Shown piece by piece: positions 11,465 to 23,385 of a stretch of 64,000 bases of DNA. Position 1 is the first letter of the stretch. Every line of letters starts with the position of its first letter. The notes under the pieces were generated by a model that was not told where the DNA came from, made no database searches, and was given only the letters and a program-made list of their open reading frames with translations. A program made the translations under genes and the position numbers. This DNA is from Jaltomata sinuosa. Its lineage: Eukaryota > Streptophyta > Magnoliopsida > Solanales > Solanaceae. Location of the stretch: the NCBI GenBank assembly GCA_003996215.1, contig QJPP01001826.1, positions 372,001 to 436,000 on the forward strand, read 5' to 3'.

Positions 11465-11605
11465 CCGCTATAGCGGTCCCCGCTCCGCTATAGAGGTCCC
11501 GCTAAAGCGGACGACTTCCGCTATAGCGGTCTTAAGTGGGTGTTGGCTGCCTTGACTACCACTATAGCGGTATTTTTCACCGTTATAGCGAAGGTCGCTA
11601 CGGCG
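11465..11605. repeat. Cluster of CGCTATAGCG palindromes
   Basis: Six to seven exact or near copies of the palindrome CCGCTATAGCGG or parts of it occur in about 140 bp of otherwise ordinary LTR sequence. I recognise the motif from Solanaceae LTRs; its role is unknown to me. Confidence 0.75.
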
Positions 11606-11970
11606 TACCGTTGCACTCATCATGGATAGAATGTACGAAAATCTCCCAGTTTTGGCCATTTTACAACACACTTTCTTTCCCCGATGATCCAAAATAACCC
11701 CTTCACGTCAAACGCGATTTCGGGAGTTCTACTTACCCAAACTCAATTTCAAAAAGTCCCCCGGACTCCTTTATTTCTTGGCTACGTGAAAAATTAGCTC
11801 AAAACAAGACACATAGACCAATTCTTACCCGGATTTCCCTAGACTCTACCTCGCTCCAAAACCGGCCGAGGCTAGCCTAGCCGAGAATTTCAAACTCCCA
11901 AAGCCGGAGTTTTCTAACTCTAAAACTTGGCACGATTGGACTACCTGTAACGACGGACTCGGTCGTTACA

Positions 11971-14099
11971 CAACTCCGTGAACATCCATGGCAGCCACCA
12001 AATTTCACCACCACTCACCATCTTGAAATCAGTGTCATCATTACATCAATCGACATACACAAGCGGTAGATAGCAATTTCATCCCCACTCTCCACAATTA
12101 GAAACTATCAAGTAAATTATCTTACACCCAAATTTCAAAATCAACTGTTAGCCACTAAAGCACAATTGAAGCACCACTTCGAAACTATTGTAACAAAAAT
12201 TTTCAATTATCAAAACTTGTTCAAATAACATAATAATGATAAAAATATTTAATTTTTTTCTCAAAATATCCTTATTGAGAAAGATTTAACTGGCAAAATT
12301 TATTTTTTCAAGTCAATGAATTCTATATACATTATAGGTGTGTAATTTTTTTAATCTTTTTGTCAATACCAAAAGTAAACAAACCCCAAATTTTCTCTTT
12401 CTCTTTCTACATCTATTTTCACCTTATTTTAGAGAGAAGTAAATAAAAAGGGAGATTTTGATGTCTTTCAATGATAGTTACTGCTATTTTGTAGTTATTT
12501 TTTAATTATTAAAGGTTTATTTTATTTGAGAAAAAATTAAAAAAAAATTCTTGAAAATGGAGTCTGATGACGGTGGAAATGGAGAAGTTCTCATGGTATG
12601 TGATAGAAAAATGATGATGATGGTGACTCTGATTTTCTTCACTGAAGAAAATGAAAACCAAAAAAAAATAAAGAAAATAAAATAGAATAAAGATCTATTT
12701 TTTTTAGAATAAAGAGAGACAAATAAATATAAAAAATAAAAAATATGGCATATCTAACAATTGGTAGCGAGTGCGCATCACTACATGTTAAAAATGTGAT
12801 TTTCTAATTTTAGGATGATATTTATTCCATTTTTAAAAAATACAGGGGGATAATAGGACCCCCGTTAAATATAAGTGTTTAGTTGATAATTGGTTAATAA
12901 GTTAGGGAGGCATTTGACTATTTTCTCTTTTAACTATTTTATCCCAGAATAAGTTATCTCATGATTATTATTTCACATAACTAATCTCAATACTAATTAT
13001 AATTCTGGTATAAGTTATCTCAAACTTTTTAACCAACAAGGGATTAAGGGTACTAAAATTTGTATCCATTACACCAAACGTGTCATTAGAGTGTTGAATT
13101 TGGACGTATTTTTAAGAAATGAAATTTAAAAGTATTGTAGTGCATATGAAATAAGTAGATTATAATCAAATTAATAATTAAAAAATATAAATTATTTATA
13201 ATTATTTATAAAAAATTAATATTATATATTCAAAAAGTTATAAAATTTATGTATGTAATTTATCGGTTCGATTTGATTATTATTTTTATTTTAAAAAAAA
13301 AAATTAAATCAAACATTATCAATTTTTAAAATTTAAAATTAAATTAAATCAAATATATTTTTAATTATTTTAATTTGATTCGCAATTGATTTAATTTTTA
13401 CACCAAATGATGAACACCCTATCTAGAGTTATTTTCTTTGTTTACACAATTGGAAGTTATCGATATAATAGCAGTAGTTGTATATACTACTACCACTCAC
13501 TTGATAATCTTTTTAACATAATAAAGAAAGAAGTAAGTAACATTGATAGAGAGAGAATTGATTTTGTTGGATTCATTATGTTTTTAATGATGGACAAAAT
13601 ATTACGGATCGAAATAATTGTGATGGTCCATAAAAAATGTTTATAAGCTTTAAAATTGTATGTTGGGGATCATCAATTTATATTTTACGATTGATTTGAG
13701 TTTAATTTAGTTACTAAATGTAATTATGCAATAACTTATAAAATTATATTTATGAAGTAATTAATTAAATTGTAATAAATTTCTCACCGATTCAAGGCAT
13801 AACATAAGCGCTATAAGCTACTATTTTCAAGCAATCTAACATGTCATTTTGTACAATTTAAGTTAGAAGTTTTAGAAAATACACACCAATTATAATATCA
13901 CAAAACCAAAAAAAGTATTATATTATAATTTGAAGCCTATTATGATTTTCTACTCTAAAGATTATGTACATTTTAAAATAGAGGAACTTTCAAAATATCA
14001 ACCCTAATGAATTTAATTAGGCCTCCATATATAATAATACTTTATTAATTATAATCCATATCCATTATTTAAATGTCAAGTCAAAAAATAAAAATAAAA
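11971..14099. other. AT-rich intergenic DNA, no gene seen
   Basis: No exon-like sequence is found on either strand. 12540-12660 resembles a dispersed Solanaceae repeat with GATGATGATGGTG and a mirrored GAAGAAAATGAAAA run. 12900-13090 has TTATCCCAGAATAAG and ACACCAAACG phrases like decayed Tourist MITEs. The rest is low complexity A/T. Confidence 0.6.
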
Positions 14100-14109
14100 T
14101 AAAAGAAAT

Positions 14110-14900
14110 TCATTGCTCACTCTCTCTGTTTTACCTGCTTGTTCCTCTCTCTTTCTCCTTTTGTTTTTTTCCCTCTTTCTCGCATGTCTCTCCCTCTTTC
14201 TCTTTTCTCTCCCTCGTTTTCTGTCTCTCTCCCTTTCTTTTTCACTTTTTCTTTCCCTCTTTGTATTTTGTATTGTGATCTCTCTCTTTCTCTCTCCCTC
14301 TTTGTATTTTGTGTTTTTACCCATACCCCCCCCCCCCCCCTCTCTTTTTCTTCTTTCAAATACAATTGTATCAACTAATACAAATACATTTGTATCAACG
14401 AAATATAATTTATATTCAATTGTATCAACGAATACAAATACAATTCGTATGTATAAATAGAAAATACAATTTCTATCAACGACGAATACAAATACAATTT
14501 GTACGAAATATTATTTGTATTCAATTGTAACGAATACAAATATTATTCCTATCTACAAATAATACAATTCATATTTACAAATAAAAAATACAATTCTTAT
14601 CAACGAATATAATTTCTCTCTCTCTCCTCTTTGTATTATACATATCGGTCATATACAAATATAAATTTAGAATTTTGTGGGGAAAAAAGTTCCTTGTTTA
14701 GAGAAAAGAAGAGAAAGAGATGGAGGGAGGAAGAGAGGTAGCGAGAGAGAGGGAGAGGGGAGCGAGATTGGGGAGAGAGGGAGGAGAATAGCGAGTGAGA
14801 TTGGAAGAGAGAGAGAGGAGAGTGGCGAGATAGATAGATAGAAAGATAAATAGGAGAAGAAGAGGCTATATACCAATAGTTTTGACCTATCGGCAAGAAG
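14110..14900. repeat. Polypyrimidine / AT / polypurine composite element
   Basis: 14115-14360 is almost pure C/T on the plus strand. 14360-14620 repeats ACAAATACAATT-like units. 14695-14840 is almost pure G/A. The two flanks are therefore loosely inverted and could fold back. A run of 14 C lies at 14328-14341. Open frames on both strands here are rich in Ser-Leu-Phe or Arg-Glu-Lys and are compositional artefacts. I recall similar CTCTCT/TTGTATT composites as dispersed Solanaceae repeats. Confidence 0.6.
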
Positions 14901-15116
14901 CTTAATTAATTTAAATTATTAACATAAAGCGTAATTAGATGTTCATTATTGGTGTGTTATGTAATTTTCTCTTCAAAGAGAAAGTATGCATATAAATTTG
15001 AGTCTAGTTAAACTTGTAAACTGTAACACATTTTTAATTTCATTCACTATTTCAAAGTTATAAGACACTATTAGGAGTCGAACCACTTTTTCTTCTACCG
15101 CAACTTCTTCATATTT

Positions 15117-15530
15117 TAGAGGTGTCAAATGGCGGGTCAAGTTAAATTTGAGCGGGTTAGATTGAGTTAATAAATGAACAGGTTATTGACCCGTTCAAAA
15201 ACTATTTGAGTTGAAATGGGTTGGATTGAAATAGGCTAAAATGTAGGTCATAATCGAATCCGTCCAATTCTTACTAAGTTTTAATTATTTTATTTACTCT
15301 TTTATAAAATTTTAATGTCTAATAAAAATATATTTTTTATTATTATGGTTATATATACCATATCTAATAAAACAAATTTATTTTTACAAATATTTTGACA
15401 AGATTTATCATGAGTAAATTTGGTTTACATATCAACTCAATTTTTAATGGGCTGAAATATGTTGGGCTGAAATGAGTTGAACCAATAAATAAAGGGCAAC
15501 TTACATAAAACACACATCTTTGAGAGTTAA
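15117..15530. mobile_element. Decayed hAT-like fragment
   Basis: It begins AGGTGTCAAATGGCGGGT and continues with GGGTTGGATTGAAATAGG-like phrases typical of dispersed plant hAT MITEs. No matching end or target duplication was found, so the right boundary is a guess. Confidence 0.3.
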
Positions 15531-15554
15531 TTACTCTTCTTTCCACCTCAATCC

Positions 15555-15778
15555 CGCTCGAATACATCCTTCACCTCGGGATACATCGCCTCACCTCGAG
15601 ATACATCCTCAAACTACTCGGATACATCGGAATCCCATTGGATACATCTCAAAACCACTTTGATACGTTGGCATTCTTTGGTTTTACCTTTGATACATCG
15701 GGTGGGATGTATCCGAGGTGAGGCGATGTATCACGAGGTGAGGCGATGTATCACGACCTGAGGCGATGTATCCGAGTG
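15555..15778. repeat. Array of GATACATC / GATGTATC motifs in inverted arms
   Basis: The left half carries about seven GATACATC-like units, the right half four GATGTATC units. CGGGATACATCGCCTCACC on the left is the reverse complement of GGTGAGGCGATGTATC on the right, which itself is repeated three times. The whole can fold into a hairpin. Confidence 0.75.
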
Positions 15779-16667
15779 GTTTTTTGATTAACATGTGGTA
15801 TATTAAGTAATTAAAATAAAGTAGTGGGAGAGTTAGTAGATATGGTAAGGAGGTATGTTTCTTTAGGTAGTTTAACCATAAATAAATGAGCAGATCAATA
15901 ATCCGCCAAAACATAAATAGATTGAACTAATTGAACGGGTTGAGTATGATTTTGCTACTCCTACTCCTTAAATAGTTTTTTTTAAAACTAAAAAGAATTT
16001 AAATTTTACCTCGAAAATATAAGAAAATAGATGTGTGAATTAAAACCATTTTTTCTTAACATTTAAGAATTGAGAAATACTATTTCCTCCACATGTTGAA
16101 TAGTAAAGAAATACTTATGTATTTGTATAAACATAAACACTCAAATAAGATACTTAGATGTGTTCTTTGTATACTAATATACTAATATTATTATCTTATA
16201 TATTTATGGTGATTATTAAATTTATCCTAAAAAATTCCTTCTTGAACATTATGTTTTTTTCTTGAACATAACTTATGATTAACAAGGTCATGTTAGAAAT
16301 TTAGAATTTGAGAATTGTTTCGAAAATATCCAATTGAAAATGCTTTGATTACATGAAATTAATTAATATTTTATTTGAGTACTTATTTAAATGTATGAGC
16401 AATATATTTAATAAATAAAATTATATATTTTTATATTTTAACTCTTAGAAGAAAAATTATTAAAAAAGGATCTCACTAAAAAATATTAAATATGAAGTTT
16501 ACTAGTATTTCCATTCCACATGTGAAGAAATATTATTTTTTGGACCCTTAAATATGGAGTAAAGTATAACAAAAGTTACGTGAGGCACCGAGACGTGTGC
16601 CGTTATTTGACTTTTCCCCTTTTTCCATTGGCTGGTGTTAGCTGTGCTGTTCAAACATTATATGATA

Positions 16668-17171
16668 CTTTTTTAGTTTCATATTATTTATCGTTTTTTT
16701 AATTATTTAAAAGAGATCTTAAATCATTTGATTTTTATTTAAGATATAATCTTTTTTCATAAGTATTTATTCTATTAAAGTATTTGTACTTTGTAGTCTT
16801 TAAAAATAATTATTATTAAAAAAATAAAATAAAAAATCTTGAACTTTTAAAATAATAAATAATTTGAGATAACTATTTAAGAAATCACGATAAATAATTT
16901 AAGACGGTGAATTCATTTTAGTTATTGTGCTTACTAAAAATAACTGGTCCAAAATAATTATTATTTTAAAAAAATAAAATATAATTAATTATTTATTTTT
17001 ATATTTATCCTTACTCAATAAATATGGAGAAAATTAATATAATAAAAAATAGAGTAGTATTAAATTATTATTAAAGACTAAATAAAGATAATTTAGTTGA
17101 ATTAGCTTTTAATTAATAACTTCTTAAGAGATGTACAAAAAAGAATGACAAGTAAAATGGACTAGAGGGAG
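16668..17171. mobile_element. Stowaway/Mariner-like MITE
   Basis: The left end CTTTTTTAGTTTCATATT and the right end GGACTAGAGGGAG are related inverted ends with the CTCCCTC signature on the right. Both flanks are TA. The length is about 504 bp and the interior AT-rich without coding. The left end is decayed. Confidence 0.5.
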
Positions 17172-17195
17172 TACTAAATAAAGATTACAAGCTTG

Positions 17196-17290
17196 CACTA
17201 CCAGAATTTTCTGTTTTCCTGATTACGAATTTTGACTACAAAAATCAGTCGTAAATTTTTGACTACTATAATTAAAAAATTCAATTTTTT
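17196..17290. mobile_element. Possible CACTA-type terminus
   Basis: CACTACCAGAATTTTC at 17196 resembles the conserved CACTA transposon end. The other end was not found, so this is only a fragment or a chance match. Confidence 0.25.
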
Positions 17291-17819
17291 ACTTTGTTTT
17301 TTTGTTAAATATTTCTCGGACACTACTTTTGACAATCATAATCACAATATTTGGCGAAAAATAACTATTTGAATATGGACTTATAACTTATGGTTTATAA
17401 ACATAAGTCATAAATTAAAAATTTTAACGTATGACTTTTGAATTATTTTTCGTTATTTTAATTAAACAAATGCTTTAAAAAAATTATCTTGCACAAACAC
17501 TATAAAAAAAATTTAAAAATTATTTTAACTTAAAATATTTAAAATAATTCAATCAAACAGGCTCAAAAATGGACATAGATTTCATCTTTTGTTGAAAGTC
17601 GGCGGGATGAAAGGTTCAAAAATCTAAATGGTTTATATAATTAATACTCCCTCAGTTGAGAAGTGATTTTCTAAATTTTTATAATTTTTTATTTTTGTTT
17701 TATAAGGAACCTCTATGCAAAATGTATCTTACTTTCGACTCTACAAGTATTTAAATTTTATTCATTCTCATAAACTTAGAATAAGTGTATTTGAATCCAA
17801 ATCTACTCTTGATCAAAAT

Positions 17820-18099
17820 AAGATCGTGTTAATTTTCTTTTAGGCTTTTGACCTAAATGTTTTTATCATATTTGAGTTTTACTTTTCTCTTGAAGAAAAG
17901 TTAAAGTATTCTTATAATTGTTTTTACTTTTCTAAAAGAAAAATATATTCATGTTTCATATTTGGTTATTCTTTTTTTGCAGGAAAGGTTTGGATCTCTA
18001 TAATTAAAGAATTTTCTTCTCATACTACAATACAGTAACATCCATGATATAGCTTTTAGGGTTTAAGAGTTTGTTTAGGAGCAGATTATTCTCTCGCTA

Positions 18100-18135
<36 letters not shown>

Positions 18136-18295
18136 TTTTAATTTTTCATATGTAGGCCAATTGGCTAAACCATATCAATATATATGTATTATTATTTTTT
18201 TAATATATTTTTTTTATTGTCTGATTTATCGCCGTTCAAGGTTTAAAATTATTAGATTTCGCATGACACCCTGACTTTTTTTTATCTCAACAAGT
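17820..18295 (+). mobile_element. Decayed copia-type LTR with primer-site remnant
   Basis: Phrases such as CTTGAAGAAAAGTTAAAGT, AAGGTTTGGATCTCTATA and TTCTCATACTACAATAC are repeated in the same order at about 23040-23380, and a shorter echo is at 18600-18655. It ends near AAGTGATATTAGAGTC, a worn form of the tRNA-Met primer site, which suggests plus orientation. An (AT)n run at 18104-18132 interrupts it. Confidence 0.45.
18104..18132. repeat. (AT)n microsatellite
   Basis: About 14 AT dinucleotides within the decayed LTR. Confidence 0.95.
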
Positions 18296-18659
18296 GATAT
18301 TAGAGTCTATTGTTCAATAGTTCAACGAGGTTAAAAAATTTAGTTCAATGTGAATTCAAATTAAGTTGCAACTAATTTCAGAATAATGAAGATTTTATCC
18401 AAAATGCTACATATAAAAATAAATTTTTAACTATATTTTCAACATTTTAGTTGCATCTTTAAAAATAAAAATAAAGTATTTTAAAACTAGTTTTAACTCA
18501 TAATATTTTTAACCATTCCAAGCAGCAATAATGAAGATCATGCGTGTGAAGAAAGGCAAATCAAGTCAAGAAAATTTAGGCCAAAAAGAAAAAATTGTTA
18601 GAATTTTTTCCTGATTTTTTTTAGCATACTTGAGTTTTATTTTTCTCTTGAAACATCAT

Positions 18660-21530
18660 TGAAAATATAAGCCCCGGTGTTAAATCAACCCGGAAGATGG
18701 TGAGACACAAGCATGAAAAAATGTAGTGGTATGATTACATCTAGGAAAAGGCATACCTTTTAAGATAAGATTCTTTTTATAAATACGAGATAAACAAGTG
18801 TGAATACAAAATCACGTGTATTCAGTAGCATCTTTGACTGATTCAATTCAAAACGATGGCGAGTAGCATGTAAAACACGAATATCAATAATAACTTTCAA
18901 CACCGGCACAAAGAAAAGTCATCCTAATCTGACAAATATTCACAATGAAAGAGCAAGAACATTAATCGAACTCATAATTACACATTTCAGTACAATAATG
19001 AAAATCCATCAATCACAACATATCATTGTAATGCACAATCAAGTAGAAATGATATGAATGAATGCAATATGATGCAATGTATGCTACAGTACATATTCGT
19101 TGTCTTGTAAAGCTAATTGAAATTCATGGAGACTCGAGAGGTCCATATATCCACCCGAAATAGTTTCTCATCGGGCCTACAAGTCATATATTCATCCAAA
19201 ACTAATCCAAAATAATTTTCCATTGATATGTAGGTCAAAATCTGTAAAATCATCTGAAATGCTTTCTCATCGAGCATGAAAGTCAAAAATTAGTATAATC
19301 ACCCGATTCATCGGGCATGCTAGTCATATCAAATCAATCTTTCTCAAAAAAAAATATCTTTTTAACAATATCACGATATGAATATGAGCGACTATGTGTG
19401 ACAAATGGAGAGAAAAGATAACACACGATTACAATTCGAGCTCACAAGGTCAAAATCACATTTATTTCTATTTAGGCTCACATGGCCAAGTGACACAATT
19501 ATCTCAATCCAGACTCACAAGGTCATTAACTCAACAACGAAGAACCAGGGTAGAATGGGCATTTCACAACAAGTATTTTTATTTTTAAATCACTATATGA
19601 CACACCAGAACCTACATAGATGCTCATCACCTCATCTAGGGGTGTGCATCAGTCGATTCGGTTCGGTTTCTGATATTACCGATTTGATTTATTGATTTTC
19701 AATTTGTAAATATGCAAAATCAATAACCAAATCGATAAAATATTCGTTATCGATTTTTGATTAATCAGTTTTTGGTCCTTAATGATTTGATTTTAGGTTT
19801 AATCAATAAAAAAATACTTTTATATTATTTTTTTTTGCTTTGTCTTATATATTTTCATCTTCATATGTACAAGACAATAACTATAAAATATAAAAAATAA
19901 TAAGATATATATTTAAAATCTAAAGCTATTATTATATAATTAGGGATAAAAATATACTTTTAATATAATCCTATTGGGTTATCGGTTTAACCATTAACTA
20001 AAATCTTAAAATCAAAACTGAATCGATAATTCAATAAAAAAAATATTACAAAATCATTTAAAAATTGTTAACCTTATAACCCGATACTAATAAATCAATA
20101 ATATTTTTATCAGTTTAATTTATTGGTTAAATCGATTTTTGCACACCTCTAACCTCATCTATGTAGGATCCCTCGTCCCCATTATTCTCTATACACGAGT
20201 TTAACACATAAGCACTTTAAAAGAAAGTCAAAGAAAGTCTCAACTTGCCTTAATAGAAAACTCGCACGATCAACACAAACCCTTGCCCTTTCGAATTGCC
20301 TCTAAATGAGCTCAATTTATCCAAATATAGATTCTACATAAGAATATGATATTATAAACTCCCATATTGCTATACTCAAACTTCGGGTCTAAAAAATTAA
20401 CTCAAAAGTCAACTTCAATCCCACAAGGGTAAAATTAAAATTTTATTTGACAAATACGTTATTCATAATTTACGCTGTTCAAATAATAAATTTTATTAAA
20501 AATAAAATTAAAATCGATCTTGAAATTATCAAAATATTATTCTTTAACTTTATCAGGAAATTCCTAAAATTTCAAGTTGAAAAATCAAGATTTAAAGGCA
20601 AAATCACAAAATAATCATCAAAAAAAAATTAAAATATTGATTCAGAAACTTACCTAGTGAAGAAATCTCGAAAATCATCTTTTGATCTTCCCCAAAATAA
20701 GTTTCAAAGCTTCAAAAATTGAGATATAGAGTCTATCATCGAAAAAAAATTAAATCTGCCCAGGTGACTTTTCTTCTTTGAGAACGTGAAATGCCTATCA
20801 TGAACGCGATGGGCCGATCCAGCCAACCCTCGCAAACGTGGTCAGCTAATTGTAAACGCGATGGACAAGACCTGACCCGATCTCTAATCTTTACCCTTTG
20901 AAAACGCAGCTCTCGCCTCACATTTGCAATGTCCAAACAGAATTCTTCTTCGCGAATGCAAGAGGTCCCCCGTGAACGCGAAAAAAGGATAAGACGTGCA
21001 CTAGCAGCTGTGCATCAGCAACGATCAAGACCTAAAAAATTTCTGAATAAATTCTTGAAATTCGTTTGGAATCTCGTGAATATATACGTAGGAAGGGCCT
21101 CCCTTCTCTTTTTAGAATTCAATATTTATGATATGTTTTTCTATGTTACTAGACCAAAATCGATATTCTGAACTCAATAAAATTATCGAATTCACCAATA
21201 AAGATCGTTATCAACGTACGTTAATTGAAGTCAATTCTAGGGCAAAACTTTTAACTTATCAATCAATGATTTAAAATGCATCTGAATGCCTCGAGATTCA
21301 AATTAACAGTACTACTAACCTAGAAATAATATTTTGGAGCTAAAAAATTGACAGAATTTTCATACGATGCTCAGAACCTTGAATATTGATCAAATATCAA
21401 CTTCATAATCTTTCAAAATGAAACACTCTCATAGAATTCAATCGAACATCTAGAGAGTTATGCCACCCACTCTTGCAGATCACAAATATCACAATATAAC
21501 TATGAAAAAATAGCAAAATGATCAAAATGC
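18660..21530 (-). mobile_element. Gypsy-type LTR copy (left inverted arm plus flank)
   Basis: The part from about 20350 to 21530 is the reverse complement of 23930-25045 at roughly 80 percent by eye. Paired landmarks are CTTGCAGATCACAAATATC with its complement at 23975, GAATGCCTCGAGATTC with the match at 24165, and the GTGAACGCG / CGCGTTC CpG-rich stretch. 19140-19330 has repeated CTCATCGGGC phrases seen in Solanaceae gypsy LTRs. The CGCGTTCGCGA-rich segment is known to me from the same source. No gag or pol. A hAT element is inserted at 19637-20151. Confidence 0.55.
19637..20151. mobile_element. Non-autonomous hAT element, 515 bp
   Basis: The termini TAGGGGTGTGCA and TGCACACCTCTA are inverted repeats of 12 bp with one mismatch. 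They are flanked by an exact 8-bp duplication ACCTCATC (19629-19636 and 20152-20159). Both signs are those of hAT. The interior is AT-rich with GATTTATTGATT-like phrases and no transposase. Confidence 0.85.
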
Positions 21531-21609
21531 ATAAAAAATTTAAAATCACAACAAAAATTATTATAGTCAATTAATAATACATCAACTGGTTAAGATAAAA
21601 TTCTCTGAA

Positions 21610-21729
21610 TGACAAAAATACCAAAAGAGGGGATAGAATAATCATACATCTTTTCAACAACAGACCAAATGACAAAAATACCATAAGAGTGGATAGAATA
21701 ATCATACATCTTTTCAACAACAGACCAAA
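21610..21729. repeat. 60-bp tandem duplication
   Basis: Two head-to-tail copies, 21610-21669 and 21670-21729, differ at about two positions. The unit begins TGACAAAAATACC. The length is a multiple of 3, so an open frame runs through it on the minus strand, but the peptide resembles nothing known. Confidence 0.9.
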
Positions 21730-22043
21730 GCTGCATTGTTGTGTGATTAAATGACAAATATCAAAGACTGAGATAATTAAATACACAAAAATGAGGCCAA
21801 TAAAAAAAATTTAAAATATGTTCATATAATTTTTGTCTCAAAAGCAGCATAGAGGACCTAATATATTCTCAAGCACAAAGCATAAACACAACAACTAATA
21901 TAAATGTAGAAACATAAATTTTTCATCAGGCGCTCAAGCACTGTTCAACACCAAATCTGCAGAAATTTTCTTAGAAATTGATACATTCAGTTTAAAGAAT
22001 ATACTGAATAATATGTGAAAATACCATCGCTACTAATAGAAAA

Positions 22044-22229
22044 GTGATAAAAATTATAATTATAATGCAGCAGACAAGAACTACAGTCATGCATATCCTA
22101 CGAGAGGTTAATCAACTAGCAGACTATCTAGCTAATATAGCTATTGATCAAGGAGGACTACATCAATATCACAACTTTCAAGAGCTTTCACCACTGGGCA
22201 AATTTTTTTTAAATATAAACGAGGCATAA
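22044..22229 (+). pseudogene. RNase H tail of a plant LINE (fragment)
   Basis: The frame contains HILREVNQLADYLANIAID, matching the C-terminal part of the RNase H-type domain found at the end of ORF2 in plant L1-like elements (usual form HxxREGNxxADxLAN), followed by FQELSPLGK and a stop. Upstream catalytic parts are missing. An A-rich stretch near 22560-22580 may be the worn poly(A) tail. It lies between the two inverted LTR arms. Confidence 0.7.
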
Positions 22230-23029
22230 ATTTTATTAATTAGAATCAAGACACACAAAATAAACTATTGACAAGTATGAGAGACATTCAAATTTCACAA
22301 ATAAAACAATAAAGTATTTATAGTAATAATATTTACAAAGATGGTATTGGCTCTATCTTGAGCAACATAATTGTAAATAGGATATTTAGCCTAGATTACT
22401 TCAGTGATAAAAAATAATTCAATAAAAATTAAAAATTACAAAATTAAATTAAAATATCAAAAATTCAAAGAAACTCCTGAAGTAAGCAAGAAAGGAGCTT
22501 TCAGTGATCCACCTATGCTTTAACTGACAAGAAAAAGACCATCAGAAAATAATAAGAAAAAGAGAGAAAAAAAAAAGACAAAATAGTATATATTGAAGAT
22601 GAATCTGCAGAATCACATGATGGCTAGCCTCTTCAAATTATTGAAGCGAAAGAACAATCATATCTATCGAAGTACGTAACTGAGTAACAAAAAAATTAAA
22701 TTTAAAATAAAATTAAAATAAAATTGAGTAGATATAAAAATGAAAAAGCTATACATGACTTACTTCTGATAGCTATGACTTATTTTTGATAGAAAAATCA
22801 TGATCAGTCGAAAATTAAGACGACACACTCGGGTAACATTTTTCAAATATCGCTTGAAGATTTATTGAAGAGTATTGTCTATACTTTAGAGGCTTCTCTC
22901 AGATATTTAAGAATTTTTTACGTATTGAATTTTATTTTATTTTTTTACTCTTTTATGTTGGTATGATTGGATTCATTTGATGTTTTTCATTATTAATAAA
23001 AAGGTATTCAGACCATATTTAATCAAAAA

Positions 23030-23385
23030 ATAATCTTTTAAAGAAAAGTCAAAGTATTTTCATAATTGTTTTTACTTTCTTGAAAGAAAAATATAATTTT
23101 TTTCATATTTGATATTTTTTTCTTGAAGGAAAAGTTTGATCTCTATAAATTGAAGATCCTTTTTCTCATACCGCAATACAAATAGTATTTACAATATAAT
23201 TTTTAGAGTTTACCCATTTTGTTTAAGGGAAGATTATTCTCTTGCTAAATTTCATGTTTTTTTATATTAATTTTTCATATATAGTCTACCTAATCAAATC
23301 ATATCAAAATAATATAGCTACTTTTAGTATAATTTTTTGATCGCCTGATTTATTGTTGTTCAAAATCTACAATTATTGGCTTTTT
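23030..23385 (+). mobile_element. Second copy of the decayed copia-type LTR
   Basis: It is a direct repeat of 17880-18265, sharing TAATTGTTTTTACTTTCTTG, AGTTTGATCTCTATAAA, CTCATACCGCAATACA and GATTATTCTCTTGCTA in the same order. If the two are LTRs of one element, the interval between has since been filled or replaced by other insertions. No coding remains. Confidence 0.45.

Larger units (their letters stand above)
4960..11970 (-). mobile_element. Ty3/Gypsy retrotransposon (Tekay/Del-like), truncated and decayed
   Basis: On the minus strand the order is LTR (about 11970-9680), primer-binding site, gag with zinc knuckle, protease, reverse transcriptase, RNase H, integrase. This pol order is diagnostic of Ty3/Gypsy. 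The LTR start TGTAACGACC and the tRNA-Met-type primer site fit the Tekay/Del chromovirus group in Solanaceae, which I infer without a tree. The element is dead: frameshifts split gag, a stop interrupts pol, two catalytic aspartates are changed, a hAT-like insertion splits the integrase, and the large-LTR element removes everything after 4960, so no chromodomain or 3' LTR is seen. Confidence 0.85.
9680..11970 (-). mobile_element. 5' LTR of the gypsy element (about 2.3 kb)
   Basis: The minus-strand start TGTAACGACC is at 11970 and the end is next to the primer-binding site. The exact inner end is unclear because no clean CA precedes the site. Within it are a 40-bp tandem array (10539-10738) and a cluster of CGCTATAGCG palindromes (about 11465-11605). 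No partner LTR is in the window, so no age can be given. Short open frames within are artefacts of repeats. Confidence 0.65.

Noticed and set aside
14113..14460. Leu/Ser/Phe-rich open frames and Arg/Glu/Lys-rich frames on the other strand
   Set aside because: They follow directly from a pyrimidine tract with no stop codons; no signal or domain.
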